A DNA stretch of 64,000 bases, taken from positions 27,798,222-27,862,221 of the forward strand of contig JBBCBC010000019.1 of the NCBI GenBank assembly GCA_037126765.1, given 5' to 3'. This document shows positions 34,358 through 46,795 of this stretch, piece after piece; the stretch's first letter is position 1; each line of letters begins with the position of its first letter. Source of the stretch: Stenogyne calaminthoides (Eukaryota; Streptophyta; Magnoliopsida; Lamiales; Lamiaceae). Both the position numbers and the translations under genes were made by a program. Below the pieces are notes generated by a model that saw only the letters and a program-made list of their open reading frames with translations, searched no databases and was not told the DNA's origin.

Positions 34358-34362
34358 GATAA

Positions 34363-35957
34363 ATATAGTGGTATAAATTTCATACTATGAATAAGTTTCA
34401 CAGAAAACTTCCTCTAATTTTTCTAGCGGGTGTTTGGTTGCGATAACATATATAGATGAAGGAAAATCCATAATAACATTAATGTTTCTATATATATATA
34501 TATACCAATTAATATTTAATGCCTCCTTTAAGTATGTTATTAAAAAATTTAATATATATACACAATATATATTTTAATTAAGAGTGAGTGTGTGTGGAGC
34601 AATGCACCATGCATTCTATATTGTATTTTAAAAGCATACAATTTATTGCACTAAAATATACAACTTGTCTACAAATTATCTGCAAATAACTTGCCTATAC
34701 AAAAGTAACTGATAGGTAACTTTAATTGTTTGTAGGTTATTTATAAAATACTATAAAAATAATTATCTACAAAAATGTAAATTTTCTGGGGAATTATTTG
34801 TATAGATAATTGGTTTGCCTATGAAAATTACAAATGTGTTAGATAGTTTATTCGTAGATAATTTATTTGTCTATTAAAAATTTAAATTCGTGGATAAGTG
34901 GTACATATTCCTTATTATTTAAGAATTTAATTATTTTTAAAAAAAATTATAACCATTTAAAAAATTTCACAAACAATTCTTTATTTTCTTCTAGCGATAA
35001 ACATAGAAAAATGGAAAAATTACTAATAACTACATCTTTTACCCCATATCTCTAATAACTACATCAATATATTACTATTACTATAAACTACAAAAGTAGT
35101 CTAAATTTGACATATCTACCCCTAACTACTAAATTCAAAATCGGCCCACAATAAAATTATAATTATTTGCTTTAATTGTCCAATCAATTAAGAGTACACG
35201 CATTCTTCATCTTTTTGCTCTCTCCATCCAAGCTCAACAGCCAATGTCTATTTCCGGCGAGAACGTCTCATCTCACATAGGTATTACAGGATTCAAGCTA
35301 GAATGTATTTTCAAAATTCAAAATTTTCTACTTTCAGAAATACACATGAAACTTCATTTGTTCAGTAGTTTCATCAAATTACATAAACAAATTTTCCCTT
35401 TCATCAAACCGACAACTCTCGAAAAAAGCAGTGGCTAATCGGGGTTTCGCCAATGAAAGGCGGCAAGATGGTGGAAGACACCGATGAATGTGGAAGGCGG
35501 TGACGACTTCCCAACCGGCGGCGGCGGATAGATCCGCCCAGATCCACCGCCCCTCTTACGGGAGGCGAAGGCGACAGAGATGGAGGCCTCTGATTTGAGA
35601 ATTGTGTATGAATATTATTTTATTGTGAAGATATTATTTTTTTTAGAAAATTGTGTATGGATATTATTTTAATGTGAAGATTTGGGAATTTTTTTAGGGT
35701 AATTATTTTGGTGTATGAGTATTGTTTTTGGGGTGGAGATACGATGATAATTATGGTAATTATTTTGTTTTGGTTTATGGATATTTGTTTTGGTATATGG
35801 ATATTGTTTTGTGCAACTTAGAGAACACTGCTCTTGCTCTAGTCTGAATGTATTTTTCAGCTGTTTTGAATTGGATTGCTTTAGTTATAGTGTGTGTTTG
35901 TGATCAGATTGTATTTTTTTCAGTTTTTTCTAGCTTTGTGCATTTTTTCAAAAAAAT
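34363..35957. other. Intergenic DNA to the right of solo LTR B
   Basis: No supported gene. The start (ataaatatagtggtataaat) continues the AT-rich repeat in which the LTR landed. Around 34590-34660 lies a partial GTGCACC-type MITE end (atgcaccatgcattctat). Around 35440-35600 is a GC-richer patch with gcggcggcgg, then diverged repeats of gtgtatggatattatttt (35600-35810). Confidence 0.5.
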
Positions 35958-36125
35958 ATGTTTGTTCAGTTCGTTACTGAACATGTTCAGTATAATATTG
36001 CACATGTTTAGTTTAAAATTGAACATGTTCAGTTTATTATTGAACATATTACTTTTAATATTGAACATGTTAAGTCCAGTTCTGAAAAGGTTCAACTTAA
36101 AATCGAGCATGTTCAGTTTTTATAT
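35958..36125. repeat. 21-bp minisatellite, eight units, open in both strands
   Basis: Eight units of exactly 21 bp have consensus gaacatgttcagtttaaaatt. Two contain the 14-bp palindrome ctgaacatgttcag or nearly so. Because 21 is a multiple of three, the array reads as seven-residue repeats on both strands: LNMFNxK-like on the minus strand (frame 36110-35904) and MFSxxLN-like on the plus strand (frame 35848-36183). I do not recognise either as a known protein. It is more likely a minisatellite than a gene. Confidence 0.85.
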
Positions 36126-36693
36126 TTGCTCTTGTTCGGCTTATGTATTTTTGCTTCTTAGTTTGTTATCACATATTTTTTAATTTGTTCCACAAATTCA
36201 TTAGCCTTTTACAACTCATGTGCAGTAAAAAAATAAAAAAAATTCACAAAATATTTGATAAGAGAGGTTTCTAACCATAAAATATACACAATAATATCAA
36301 CCACAAAAATATTAGTCCAAAATTGTATTTGCTCAGAGATTTAATCCCAAAAGTACAATCATTCTCTCCTCAGCGCACTCCGCCACACATCACCAACTTT
36401 TGACATATTCATCGATCAAATCGTGTGTCATATTTGACATAGCCACCACAACATGATATTTCTATCACTGGATATGTCGGCCCACCCCAGATCATGCACT
36501 TCTTGTGATAGAATCTGAACATTTTCAAATCGACACTGAACAACAATTACTTATAATTTTCTGAACACACACTTCCTGAACAACAGTTCAAAGATCAAAT
36601 ACACACAAATTAAACAAACTAAACATTTTTTCTGAAAAAAAATTACTGAACAACAGTTGATCTCAAATGTTCAAAATATTTTTGAACAACAGC
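36126..36693. other. Region with dispersed GAACAAC motifs
   Basis: No gene. Between 36530 and 36720 ctgaacaacagtt-like motifs recur at least four times, and gttcaaa or gaacatc variants lie between them. They may be related to the neighbouring 21-bp array. The left edge of element D lies near 36694 but has no LTR, so where D stops is unclear. Confidence 0.5.
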
Positions 36694-38759
36694 TCAGAAC
36701 ATCTTCTGAACAAGAGAAAGCTGCCTCAGAACAAGCCGTACCAGATCAACCGATACCTGACACACAAAAAATGGATCAGCTATGAGTTGTTGTTCAAAAA
36801 TGTAGATCGTGCCTTTCCTTGAACCAGTTAGCAAGATCTGTTGAGTAGCTCGATTCCTAATCGTACACTTGTTGCTCGAGAACTCAACGCTGAATCCGTT
36901 GTCGCAGAATTGTGATACTGATAGTAGATTATGCTTTAATCCTTCGACATATGAGACTCTAGTTACTTGTACATCATCATTCTCTAAGGTTCCGAATCCT
37001 TTGGTAAAACCAAAGTTATCATCACCGAAGAGTACACGTGGGCCTTCTTGTTCTTTGTAAGAGCTAAGGAGATGTTTGCTTCCAGTCATGTGCCTTGAGC
37101 ATCCACTATCGATGTACCAGATAGTTGCTTGTACACCTCCTTTGTTGGTCAGTCCCACGCGAACCTGCAATCAAATAAGGCTTTAGGTACCCCTTTGGAA
37201 TTGGGTCCTGGGGAGTTAGTGGTGGATTTAGGGATCCACACAAACAGAGCACTTCTATGGTAATCAGATAAATTAGAAGGTCTGATTTGTCTCACATACA
37301 AATCAACATAATCATACATCTCTTTATATGCTTTCTGATTAGTACGATTATTAGTTTGAGCCTTGGGTGACTTAGAAGACTTGGGATTTTTCTTTATATT
37401 TTGTCTTCTTTTAATCCAGTGTGGCTCAGGTGCAGTAGCCCTAGATCTCTGGTTATAAGGGTAGGTACGACTGCTACCATCAAAAGATTCATATCTCTTT
37501 GGCATAGATGGTCTTTGCAGTTTACCTATAGGCGGGCTTATTAAATGGTGACCTTGATTAGGTCTCAGTTAGATTTCCTTCTTCTGAGGTTGTCTCTTCT
37601 CGATACCTAATCTGGCGATCGAGTTGAGGTCTCTTGGAAGAAACCGGTTCTTCTGTTGATTCCTCGCCGATGTTAATCGATTAGGTCCATTTATGTTCCC
37701 TTTTCGATTAGGCACTTGCCTTACTTTTCGTGAGTCTTTTTCCTTTATCGGATACATGTTTAGCTTTTTGTGTATCTTTAGTCGAGACTCGTTTGATTAC
37801 ACCCTTCAAAGTGAATCAAACGGGGCTTTTGAGGATGTAGAAAGGTTCTCATACCCAATTCCCTTCTTGTTAGTCGGCGTTAGAAAATAGGTGTTCATAT
37901 CTTGAACGGTTTTTGATGACTTCGTGAAAACCTCTATTTTCTTGCACAAACTATCCTCGATAGATTTTAGACTCTCATGTAGTCGGAATAGCTCATCGAT
38001 TTAGCTTGAAGGATTTTGAAATCATCGAACTTGTTGTTTGTTGATTGCTAGGCGATCTTTGATCTGCTTCTCCCCGATCGAAGATTTAACTTTTCGAAAT
38101 GTTAAGTTCCTCGCCACCTTCCGAGCGGTTTCAAAATTCGATTTCGTTGAAAGAGCTTTTATCGACAAAGATTTTCTTTAACAAGTCGATTATTTACGAT
38201 CCTTAGCTTGTCATTTTTCAAACTTCCACTATTGTATAAGTGTCTCATTGCGACGAGAGATCATCAAGCAATTGCTCGGACTAGAGCCGCAAGTCAATCT
38301 CTCCAAAGGTGTGCTAATGATAGCGGTGTGGAAATTGAAAAAAAGCGAAGGTTTGGAGGTTACCAGATTGGTCTCCTCGCCATCGGCCCGATTTCATCGT
38401 TATCGAAGAGAATATCGATCTTCATGTTCGTGGAAGTTAACAAAGATCGCTTATCGATGAAGTCTTCTTCTGGATGAGTAGCCCCAATCCTCGAAAGCGC
38501 AATAGGAATCATCAATTCCGGATGTGTCGTGACCATGGCTTTTCTATCTCCGCGTTGCTCTCTTACATTCCGTTTCTCTTCCTTTCTCTGGGGAGTCGGT
38601 CGTGGCGTCGGTCTTTGTAGTGACTGGTTTCTCGCTTGAAGCATGATCCTCAATCTCACGGAACTTCCTCTGCCGGTGAGTCACTTTCCGTCTATAGGAT
38701 CTGTCAGGCGACTTCCCTTCCTGATGGTAACCTGAACTCCTTCAGTCAGATCTGTTATC
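36694..38759 (-). pseudogene. Element D: C-terminal gag and protease remnant
   Basis: The frame 37170-36694 contains IWYIDSGCSRHMTGSKHL, the Asp-Ser-Gly protease active site, followed by VLFGDDNFGFTKGFGTL and VEGLKHNLLSVSQFCDNG, as in other Copia proteases. To the right, 37149-38759 holds Lys/Arg-rich linker frames (KSTTNSPGPNSKGVP near 37200) and the C-terminal part of gag, cut by stops. It continues at 53521, where the rest of gag lies beyond element C. No integrase, RT or 3' LTR follows on the left, so D is truncated after protease. Confidence 0.85.
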
Positions 38760-38764
38760 TCTTC

Positions 38765-40838
38765 TGTTTGGAGATGAATTTAATAAAGATATGATTTTGA
38801 TTATATCCCAAAACCCCGAGTATGACATGTTCGAGAATAATCTTGATAGTTGAGTCGATTCGGGTTTTAGAGTATTCGGGATGTTATCCGCAAAATGTAT
38901 AGTCACAGATATAGATCGTTAGATCTCAAGATTCAAGAACTCAAGAAGTTTCAAGAAACCGGTTTCAAAGATGAAACCGGAAGTTTCAAGATGAAACTCA
39001 GATATCGGTTTCAAGATGAAACCGAAAGTTCTCAAGACTCAAGATGAAATCGAGATATCAAGACTCAGTATGAAACTGAGGAACTGAAGACTCAACATGA
39101 AGATTTCAAAGATATCACCAAGACATCCAGAAGACTCGAAGACCTCAAGACTCGAAGACTCAAGACTCGTAAGACTCAAGACACAGAAGACAAAAGACTG
39201 AAGAACTGAAGATCAAGAATACTGAAGGCAGAGTAATTACTAAAGACTTAGTAATGTACTGAATGCTCAGTATAAACCTGAATGTTCCGAGGCACTGAAC
39301 ATATCTATCTGAAGGATGCAATACTGAGAAGATCGCGATTCCTTAGAAAAATAGATATTGGCCAAGACATTCAAATGCAGACAAAAGGAACTAAGACAAA
39401 GTGTTGTTAAGGTTATATCACTCAGAGATTGTAACCAAAAGAGTCGTTGAAGTTGTCTACCTTTAACTGGAGACAAAAGTCAAAAAGAGGAAGACAGCAA
39501 TGTACCATACTGACACTGACAGTGACAGGTCGCTGAAAAAGATGTCAGAAGTACTAAGTTCCAGACTGCAAAAAGTGAAGACCGGCTACATGAAAGGCTA
39601 TTGCCTAAAACGTGTTAGGGAGTGTCAAACCCCAAATATAGCCGTTTCTCACACACCATAAGAGGAAACTCACGAAGTTATCTCTCCAACGGATAGTTTT
39701 TCAAGAGTGACATTGGTGTATGCCTATAAATACTTGTGACCTTCTTCATTGTAAAGTTACGGGAAATTTGTAAGCAACTGAAGAGCTCAAACTTATTATT
39801 GCAAGTTGAAGCACTCGAAAAACTGAGAATTTCCCAAGTGCTTTAAATCGAAGAGAGCTCATTCCACTAAGCCTAGCTTGATAAGATATATCCAAAGCTT
39901 AGTCGAGATATCCTAGCCTTTGCATTGTTCTTATTGTAAAGGATATCTCATCCTAGTTGGAAACCAACCAAGAAACCCCAAACCCTTTGTAAGGTAGTTT
40001 GAGTGTGATTGTTGGTGAGATTGGAGTTGTAAAGAGTGAGTAAACTACATTGAGGTAGTCAGAAAGCTCTAGAGGTGAAGTTAGTAAGCTACAGAGGTAG
40101 TCTGAAAGCTTGTTTGTGTTTGAGTAAGTAAACTACGAAGGTAGTCAGAAAGCTCAAGGTCGGGTTGAGTAAGTAAACTACGTGTAGTAGTTAGAAAGCT
40201 CAGGGCCGAGTTGAGTAAGTAAACTACGCGAGGTAGTCAGAAAGCTCAAGGAAGTGATTAGTGAATTTCTCTGAAGAGATCAGAGAGAGTGGACGTAGGA
40301 GCTTGAGTCTCTGAACCACTATAAATTGTTGTGTTCTTTGCTTTACGGTTTGCTTTGCTTAATGCTGCATATATTCCAAAGCATATTTTCACCGACATTT
40401 TCAGTTGGAATCAATCCAATCAAGATTGCATATAAATTGAATCACAAACTTAATCACTATTCCATTAAAAGGAAGGTTTTTGAAGAAAAGCTTAAAACGA
40501 GTATAAACTAGAGGCCAACCATTTTCAAGACATCATCTGAGTAGCTAGAACAGATAGTTACCAAACCGAACTTACTCTTCTAGGGTTCATGAAGTTAGTT
40601 ATCCGATCCAAGCAACTCAGGATCTCTGAAAACTTCGGACTCGGTTGATTATCTCGAGGTTTTAAAAGTTCACTCGAGATCACCGTCTCGATAGACTTTG
40701 ACTCGGGCGATCTATCTTCTCAGACCAACTCATCGTGACAACCCGACCCCAAGTGACCTCGGTAAAAAAAAAGTTTTAAAAACACTAAACACGTGTATTC
40801 CCCCATACACGTAAGACTCGTTTTGCACCGGACCAACA
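38765..40838 (+). repeat. Element C 5' LTR, 2,074 bp
   Basis: Starts TGTTTGGAGATGAATTTAAT and ends GCACCGGACCAACA. Compared with the 3' LTR of the same element (51450-53515), differences cluster at CAG/CTG triplets, for example ctcggta for ctcagta and cccgacccc for cctgaccc. TATAAATA lies at 39725-39732. The gaagactcaaga-type low-complexity tract spans about 38925-39220. Confidence 0.93.
39725..39732 (+). promoter_or_regulatory. Element C LTR TATA box
   Basis: TATAAATA inside the context tgcctataaatacttgtgac, conserved in all five LTRs of this family (15373-15380 and 33498-33505 on the minus strand; 52401-52408 and 62532-62539 on the plus strand). It is the likely core promoter of the retroelement transcript. 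Conservation across copies supports this; the transcription start is not known. Confidence 0.7.
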
Positions 40839-40840
40839 AG

Positions 40841-40853
40841 TGGTATCGAGAGC
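40841..40853 (+). promoter_or_regulatory. Element C primer binding site (tRNA-iMet)
   Basis: Two bases after the 5' LTR the sequence reads tggtatcgagagc. The plant initiator-Met primer site is tggtatcagagc, which is exactly what element D has (54625-54636, minus strand). The single difference is CAG replaced by CGAG, another instance of the CAG anomaly described in the findings. Confidence 0.9.
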
Positions 40854-40963
40854 AAAGGGGTTCAACTTGACCACTGCTTTTGTTGACCAAAAGTTTTATT
40901 TTCTAAAAATACTTATGGTCTATCTGGATCTTATTTGCTGAATTCTTAAAAACTTCGGATAAA

Positions 40964-42720
40964 ATGTCTTCTAAGAAACTTCCCATGTTCTCAATGGAGA
41001 ACTATGATTTATGGAGGCGAGAATGCAGGCTCACCGTATTCTAAACATGAACGAATGTGGAGAGTGGTCTCCGGGCGGGCCATTCCTATTTCTTGTGGTG
41101 AATCCCGGAGGAACGAAAAATGAGAGAAACGATCCTAGAAAGAAATTTCTAAGTCGATGACCAACCCGACTCTGAGGAGGGAAGTTAGTCAATCTAGACT
41201 ATATTGCTAAAGACACACTATACAATACATTGATGATGGTGTGATGGGAATGATCTCTCAATTTTAATCTTTTAAAAAGAAATTTGGGATACACTAGTAA
41301 TGTGCCAAGGCACATCATATATCAAGAAAACAAACTTTCGGTTTGCAATTGGAAAGTTTGATAGTTTTTGAAATGGAAGAAGGTGAATCTATAGACAAAT
41401 TGGAAGTCGGAATCACTAAAGCATTATGAATGATCTAAATGCACTTGGAAAGAAATATCCACAGAGAGAAGTTGCATTGAAAATTCTTAGAGGTCTTTCT
41501 AAGAAATGGGATATACATGCAGGGTGATTGAAAACACCAAAAACATTAATTCAATGCCATATCAACAAGTCTTCTCGAAATGGAAGGCCTATGAGTTAAG
41601 TAATTGATAAGAAATCCAAAAAGGTCGACAAAAAAGATGATTCATCATCTAGTAAGAATGTGGCTTTTTAAAGCCAAAGATAAAACCCAATAAAACTAGA
41701 GAGTCCGAGAACTCCTTGCTAAAAATTAGGATGAGCTTGAGGATAAGCTAGCAGACCGATGGCAAGGAGGTTTGAAAAGACTTAATAATCGATATGGAAA
41801 ATACAAAAACTATTACGGGAATCCAAAATTTCGAGGACGATCAACCGAGAAGAAGAAGGACCTAAAAGCCGAGGGATCTTCATTCAAAAGGAAGGACTCC
41901 AAGTCCAAAGAAGAAAGTGATCGGATGATGATGATGCCAACAGATCTTATAATTGCCAAAAGAAAAGGTCACTTCCAAAGATGATTGTCCGGATCTCGAA
42001 AGTGCTAAGGAGAAAGAGAAAGGCAAGCTAAAAAGAGACAAGAAGTTCTCTAGCAAAAAGGCCATGGTTGCGTAAGAAGAACATTCCGAGGAGGGATCTA
42101 GCTCTTCGATGAAATATTCTCGAACGATGAAAGTGATGACATATGTCCGATGGCCATTGAGGAGGTAAACTCTTCTTTCTCTCATTGTTGCTCCTACACT
42201 AGCACATGAGTTGTCAAGTTCAACTCAGAAACAATCATTTTGACTGATGGATTCTTTTGAGAGTCTAATGAAGGACTATCTTTGTTTTTACAAGAACCGC
42301 TAAATGAAACTCAAGAGCGTAATAAAGAACCGAAAGTTCGAAAAATCTAAAATGGAAAGACTCTAGCAATAATCAAAATCACTTCTCAATTAATGGAGCT
42401 CTTGATGAACTAGATGTTCGAAAGTACAACTCTCGAGAAAAAGAAAGTTGATAGTGACCCTTAACCTAAAAAGCTAGAGAAATCCAATCAAGAGATTCAA
42501 CATCGTGACTAAGTTCAATGACCTCTCTCGAGAAGCATGAAACTCTACGAATCGTGAGGATAGTGCACGTAAGAAGCTAACTCTATCAATAATCGCATCT
42601 AAAGTAATAGATGAAATTCGTGAGTTACCAGAGATCCGCAACTATAAAATCTGGATAGGGATACATTCCAGGAACCTCACAAGGTCATCCTAAATCTTTG
42701 CGTCAAGTAGCAAGAAGACA
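40964..42720 (+). pseudogene. Element C gag (scrambled frame)
   Basis: The start codon at 40964 gives MSSKKLPMFSMENYDLW, matching gag of element A. Further homology is recognisable in shifting frames: YPQREVALKILRGLSKKW near 41460 (here the Trp codon is intact), a zinc-knuckle region near 41945-41990 where the first Cys reads Ser, and the coiled-coil tail up to about 42640. Frameshifts occur every 100-200 bases. Most coincide with places where element A has CAG or CTG. Confidence 0.8.
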
Positions 42721-43299
42721 ATCTTTATAAAACCAAATGCACCTACACTTCAAACCAAGAAATGCCCAAGGTTGTAGACAAGGAAAAGGACCCATGGTTT
42801 CAAAGAAAACTGAATGATCGGGTAGGAAAGCCCAAACCTCGGTGAAGGCTAGAAAACCCGCGGCACTTTCGGTTGGAAAATTTTAAAGTACTTCGAAGCC
42901 TCGAAGCTAAGAATGCAAACTGAAAGGATCTACACCGAATCATCGGAGGAATCTTGGAAGAGAAACACTTTCGCCAGAGACATTCTCAATCGAAGAGACC
43001 AAGTCCTCGATATCTTGAAAGACCCAAATTCAAGATGCCAACTGAACCCCACTTGCCTAAGGGTAAAGGTTACCCGAACCCGAAATCAACAAAGAATCGG
43101 ACCCGGTAGACAGAAGCCAAAGCAAATGAACAAAAGGCCCCAACCAAAGAAAATTCAAAAGCCCATGTTCATGCTAAAGGCTAGACTCATACATTGTGAA
43201 ACCGCTAAGGCACCCCGGAGTAGTAAATGTGTATGTAGATGTTTATGGAAGATGATCAGCCACTCTAAAGTGATTAGAGTTGTTAGACAGATTTGGATT

Positions 43300-44720
43300 C
43301 CGAAAGGTACAACTAACCTTGTAGGACCCTACACAAATTGGGTACCTAAGAATTGATTTGTTTTTCGGGAGAAAACAAGTGGCACCGAAATGATTAAAGA
43401 TCACATAAAGACCGATGAAAGCGAGATGAAAAAGCCCCGATGTATGGTATCTTGACAAGGGATGCTCAAGACATATGACAGATTCAAGAAGATACTTCGG
43501 TGACTATGTTGAACAAAGAGGCCCTCGGATCACTTTTGGAGATAACTCCAAGGGACGGATGAAGGATATGGAACTTTGGAAATCGACTCAGTTCATATCC
43601 ATGGTGTTTCATATGTATCTGGATTGAAGCATAACTTGCTTTCAATAAGCCAATTATGTGATAAGGGTTTTAATGTTGAGTTCTCGAAGAACTTATGTTA
43701 TGTGAAAGATGATACATCACATAAAGTATTACTTGACCGGTACTAGAAAAGGAAATGTGTATCTTGTCGACCGGAGTTCAACTCCTAAAGATACATGTTT
43801 GGTTGCTAAAAGTTCCACGATACCGCTTGGTTATGGCATAAAAGAATGAATCACTGAATTTCAAAACCTCGAATAAACTTGCAAGATTAGCTCTTGTGAG
43901 AGGGTTGCTTTAATGAAGTGTTCAAGAAGGAACATATTTGTGATGCGTGCAAAAAAGGAAAACAAATTAGAGCATCATTTAAGAGCAAAGTAGATGTTTC
44001 TAATTTAAAAGAATACTTCGCCATTCTGATATGGATCTTTTTGGTCCTATAACACCAATGAGCACTAATGGCGTAAAAAATACACACTAGTAGTAGTTGA
44101 TGACTACTCAAGATATACTTGGGTCATATTCTTTTCAAGAAAAAGAGACTCGAGATAAAGTTTGCCGAAATTCATCGAAAAGGCTAAGTATTGATAAAAA
44201 TCTGAGTGTGGTCAAAATCAGATCTGACAAGGGAACTGAATTTATAAATCATATCATATCTGATTATTGTGCAGCAAATGGAATTACTCATGAAACATCA
44301 GCTGCAAGGACCCCTCAACAAAATGGTGTTGCTGAAAGAAAGAACATGACTCTGAAAGAAGCTGCAAGGACAATGATAGCTGAGGCTGATATTCCTAAAA
44401 GATTTTGGGCTGAAGCTGTCAACACTGCATGCTATTCTCATAACAGATCCATGTTAACCAAGAGTCAAGGCAAAACACCCTATGAGCTTTGGAATAAAAG
44501 GAAGCCTCTTGTTTCTTTCTTTAGTGTGTTTGGTTGCAAGTGTTTCATACACAATAATGGTAAAGATCGGGTTGAAAACATTTGATAGTAAAAGTTCGAT
44601 GAAGGAATATTCTTAGGATATTCTAAAAGTCGAGAAAGCTTTCGAGTTTACAACCCGTAGGACTCTTATTGTGGAGGAAACACCTCATGTTGTTTTTTGA
44701 TGAATCTACTTGTGTTCGGA
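43300..44720 (+). pseudogene. Element C protease and integrase (scrambled frame)
   Basis: The protease begins near 43440, where the active-site motif appears as WYLDKGCSRHMT (Asp-Lys-Gly instead of Asp-Ser-Gly; the codon change is at a CAG). Integrase is clear and unbroken at 44190-44585: SVVKIRSDKGTEF, SDYCAANGITHETSA, TPQQNGVAERKN with the catalytic Glu, RFWAEAVNTACYSHNRS and KTPYELWNKRKP. This patch retains its CAG/CTG triplets, unlike its surroundings. Confidence 0.85.
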
Positions 44721-45349
44721 AAAACAGAACATGATCTTGAAAGAACCGACCAAGAGGATCACCAGATTAAACCCGAAAAAGAATGACAAATCATCCAATT
44801 GAACTCCGAAAGAAGAAGTCACACATTCTATGATTGGAGTGACTCATACTCGATAAAGAAGTTCGGGATGGAACTCGTGATGGTGAGACTCAGAAAGCCA
44901 ACACACCAAAGGTGACCAATCAAACAGACACCGCCTGGACTCGTGTATGTGATGCCAATGAAGATGTGGTCACAAATGAGGGCAAATTTTGAATCTATCA
45001 ACCAAAGGGGAACAAATGTCTCCGACAATGTTCAATAGAATTTCCCTCGAGGAAGATGACTCTCTTTCTCATTTTCTCGTTGTTTCTCGAGTATACCGAA
45101 TTAATCGAACCTAACATTTCAAATGTTGAGGATACCATTGAAGGGAACATCTAGAAGAAGATGGTTAGATAGTCATCCTACAAGTCGATTGTGGGTGATC
45201 TAATTGAAGGTGTCAAAACAAGAAGGTTCCATGATGAGAGTGCACTATTCTCGCTTTGCTTCCTATCGAGAGAAAAGAGTCTCATCGAGATTGGTGAAGC
45301 TCTACAAGATTCTCATTGATTATTTTTATGCAAGATGAAATTTGAATCA

Positions 45350-46795
45350 ATTCTCAAGGAATGAAGTATGGGAGCTAGTAGATAGACCGAAAGACACAAT
45401 GTCATTGGAACCAAGTGGGTATTTAAGAATAAAAGAGATGAAAACAATAACATTGTAAGAAACAAGGCAAGGCTAGTTGCACAAGGTTATTCCCAAGAAG
45501 AAGGCTTGGATTATGATGAAACCTTTGCACCAGGTTGCAAGACTAGAAGCCATCGATTGTTTCTTGCATATCTTTGCCCACATGAAGTTCACATCTATCA
45601 AATGGATGTGAAAAGTGCATTTCTAACGGTGTGCTTAAAGAAGACGTTTATGTAGAACAACCTCATGGTTTCAAACAGAATGACCAAGTTTACAGGCTCA
45701 GAAAAGCTTTGTATGGTCTCAAGCAAGCACCCAGAGTATGGTATGATACTCTTTCTCAGTTTCTTACTGACCATGGTTTTGTCAAAGGAACTTTTGATAG
45801 AACTCGCTCGGGATAGAAGATGGGGAAGATATCTTCTTTGGTTCAGATATATGTTGATGACATCATTTTTGGATCTCCAAACCATCACCGTGTGAAAAGT
45901 TTTCAACACCGATGAAAGGCAAGTTTGAGATGTCAATGATGGGAGAGATGAATTTCTTTCTAGGTCTTCAAGTGAAACAATCAAAGGAAGGAATCTTCAT
46001 CAACCGTGCAAAGTACACCGTAGATCCGATTGCCAAATATGGTGTATGAGAAGTGCAATGCGCTTAGAATTCCTATGAATACTAACTACAAGATGGATCC
46101 CGATTCAAGGCAAATCGCTGAGTCATACCGATTATAGAGGAATCATTGGATCATTGCTCTATCTCACGACAAGTAGGCCCCGATATAACATTTGTTTGTT
46201 GGGATATGTACAAGATACCAAGCTAATCCTAAGGCTAGTCACACGGAGGTCGCCAAAAAGATACCAAGTATCTTAAGGGCACAAATGAATAGAGGATTAT
46301 GGTATCCACCGATGATAACCTTGAATTAACTGGTTACTCGGATGTCGACATTATGGAGGTTGCGTAATTGATGCGAAGTCCACTTATAGGAACTTGTCAA
46401 TTTCTAGGAAATAGTTCGATATCTTGGTTTTCAAAGAAATGCACCTCGATAGACAACCAAGATTATCGAAAAATTAATACATGGTTGCGAGGAAGTCAAG
46501 CAGTGCAATTTTTTAGCTCGCACAACAATTAAGGGATTATAAAGTTGTAGCCAATGAAGTACCAATATTTTGTGACAATAATAGTGACATTGCTATTTCA
46601 CAAAATCCGGTATTGCACACCGGATGCAAGCATGTGGATATCGACATCACTTCATCGAGATCATGTCGAGAAAAGGACATAAGGATGGAGAAAATTCATA
46701 CCGATAAGAGAGGTGATATCTTGACTAAACCTTTGGGTTGAATCAAGATTTCGTGAACTATCGATTGAATTAGGGATGTTAGATCTAGGTGTATA
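45350..46795 (+). pseudogene. Element C reverse transcriptase and RNase H (scrambled frame)
   Basis: Clear RT motifs: VRNKARLVAQGYSQEE (about 45450-45500), LRKALYGLKQAPRVWYDTL (about 45697-45755), and the catalytic YVDD coded at about 45850-45861, unlike YVED in element A. RNase H blocks follow to about 46795 (KHVDI, FRELSIELGML). Frames change repeatedly. The segment 45631-45816 reads cleanly. Confidence 0.85.

Noticed and set aside
35958..36125. Hormone-response-element-like sites (gaacatgttc)
   Set aside because: The palindrome resembles an animal steroid-receptor half-site pair, but plants lack these receptors; a minisatellite is enough to explain it.
43887..44111. Minus-strand frames inside element C
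   Set aside because: They are antisense shadows of integrase and show no independent support.
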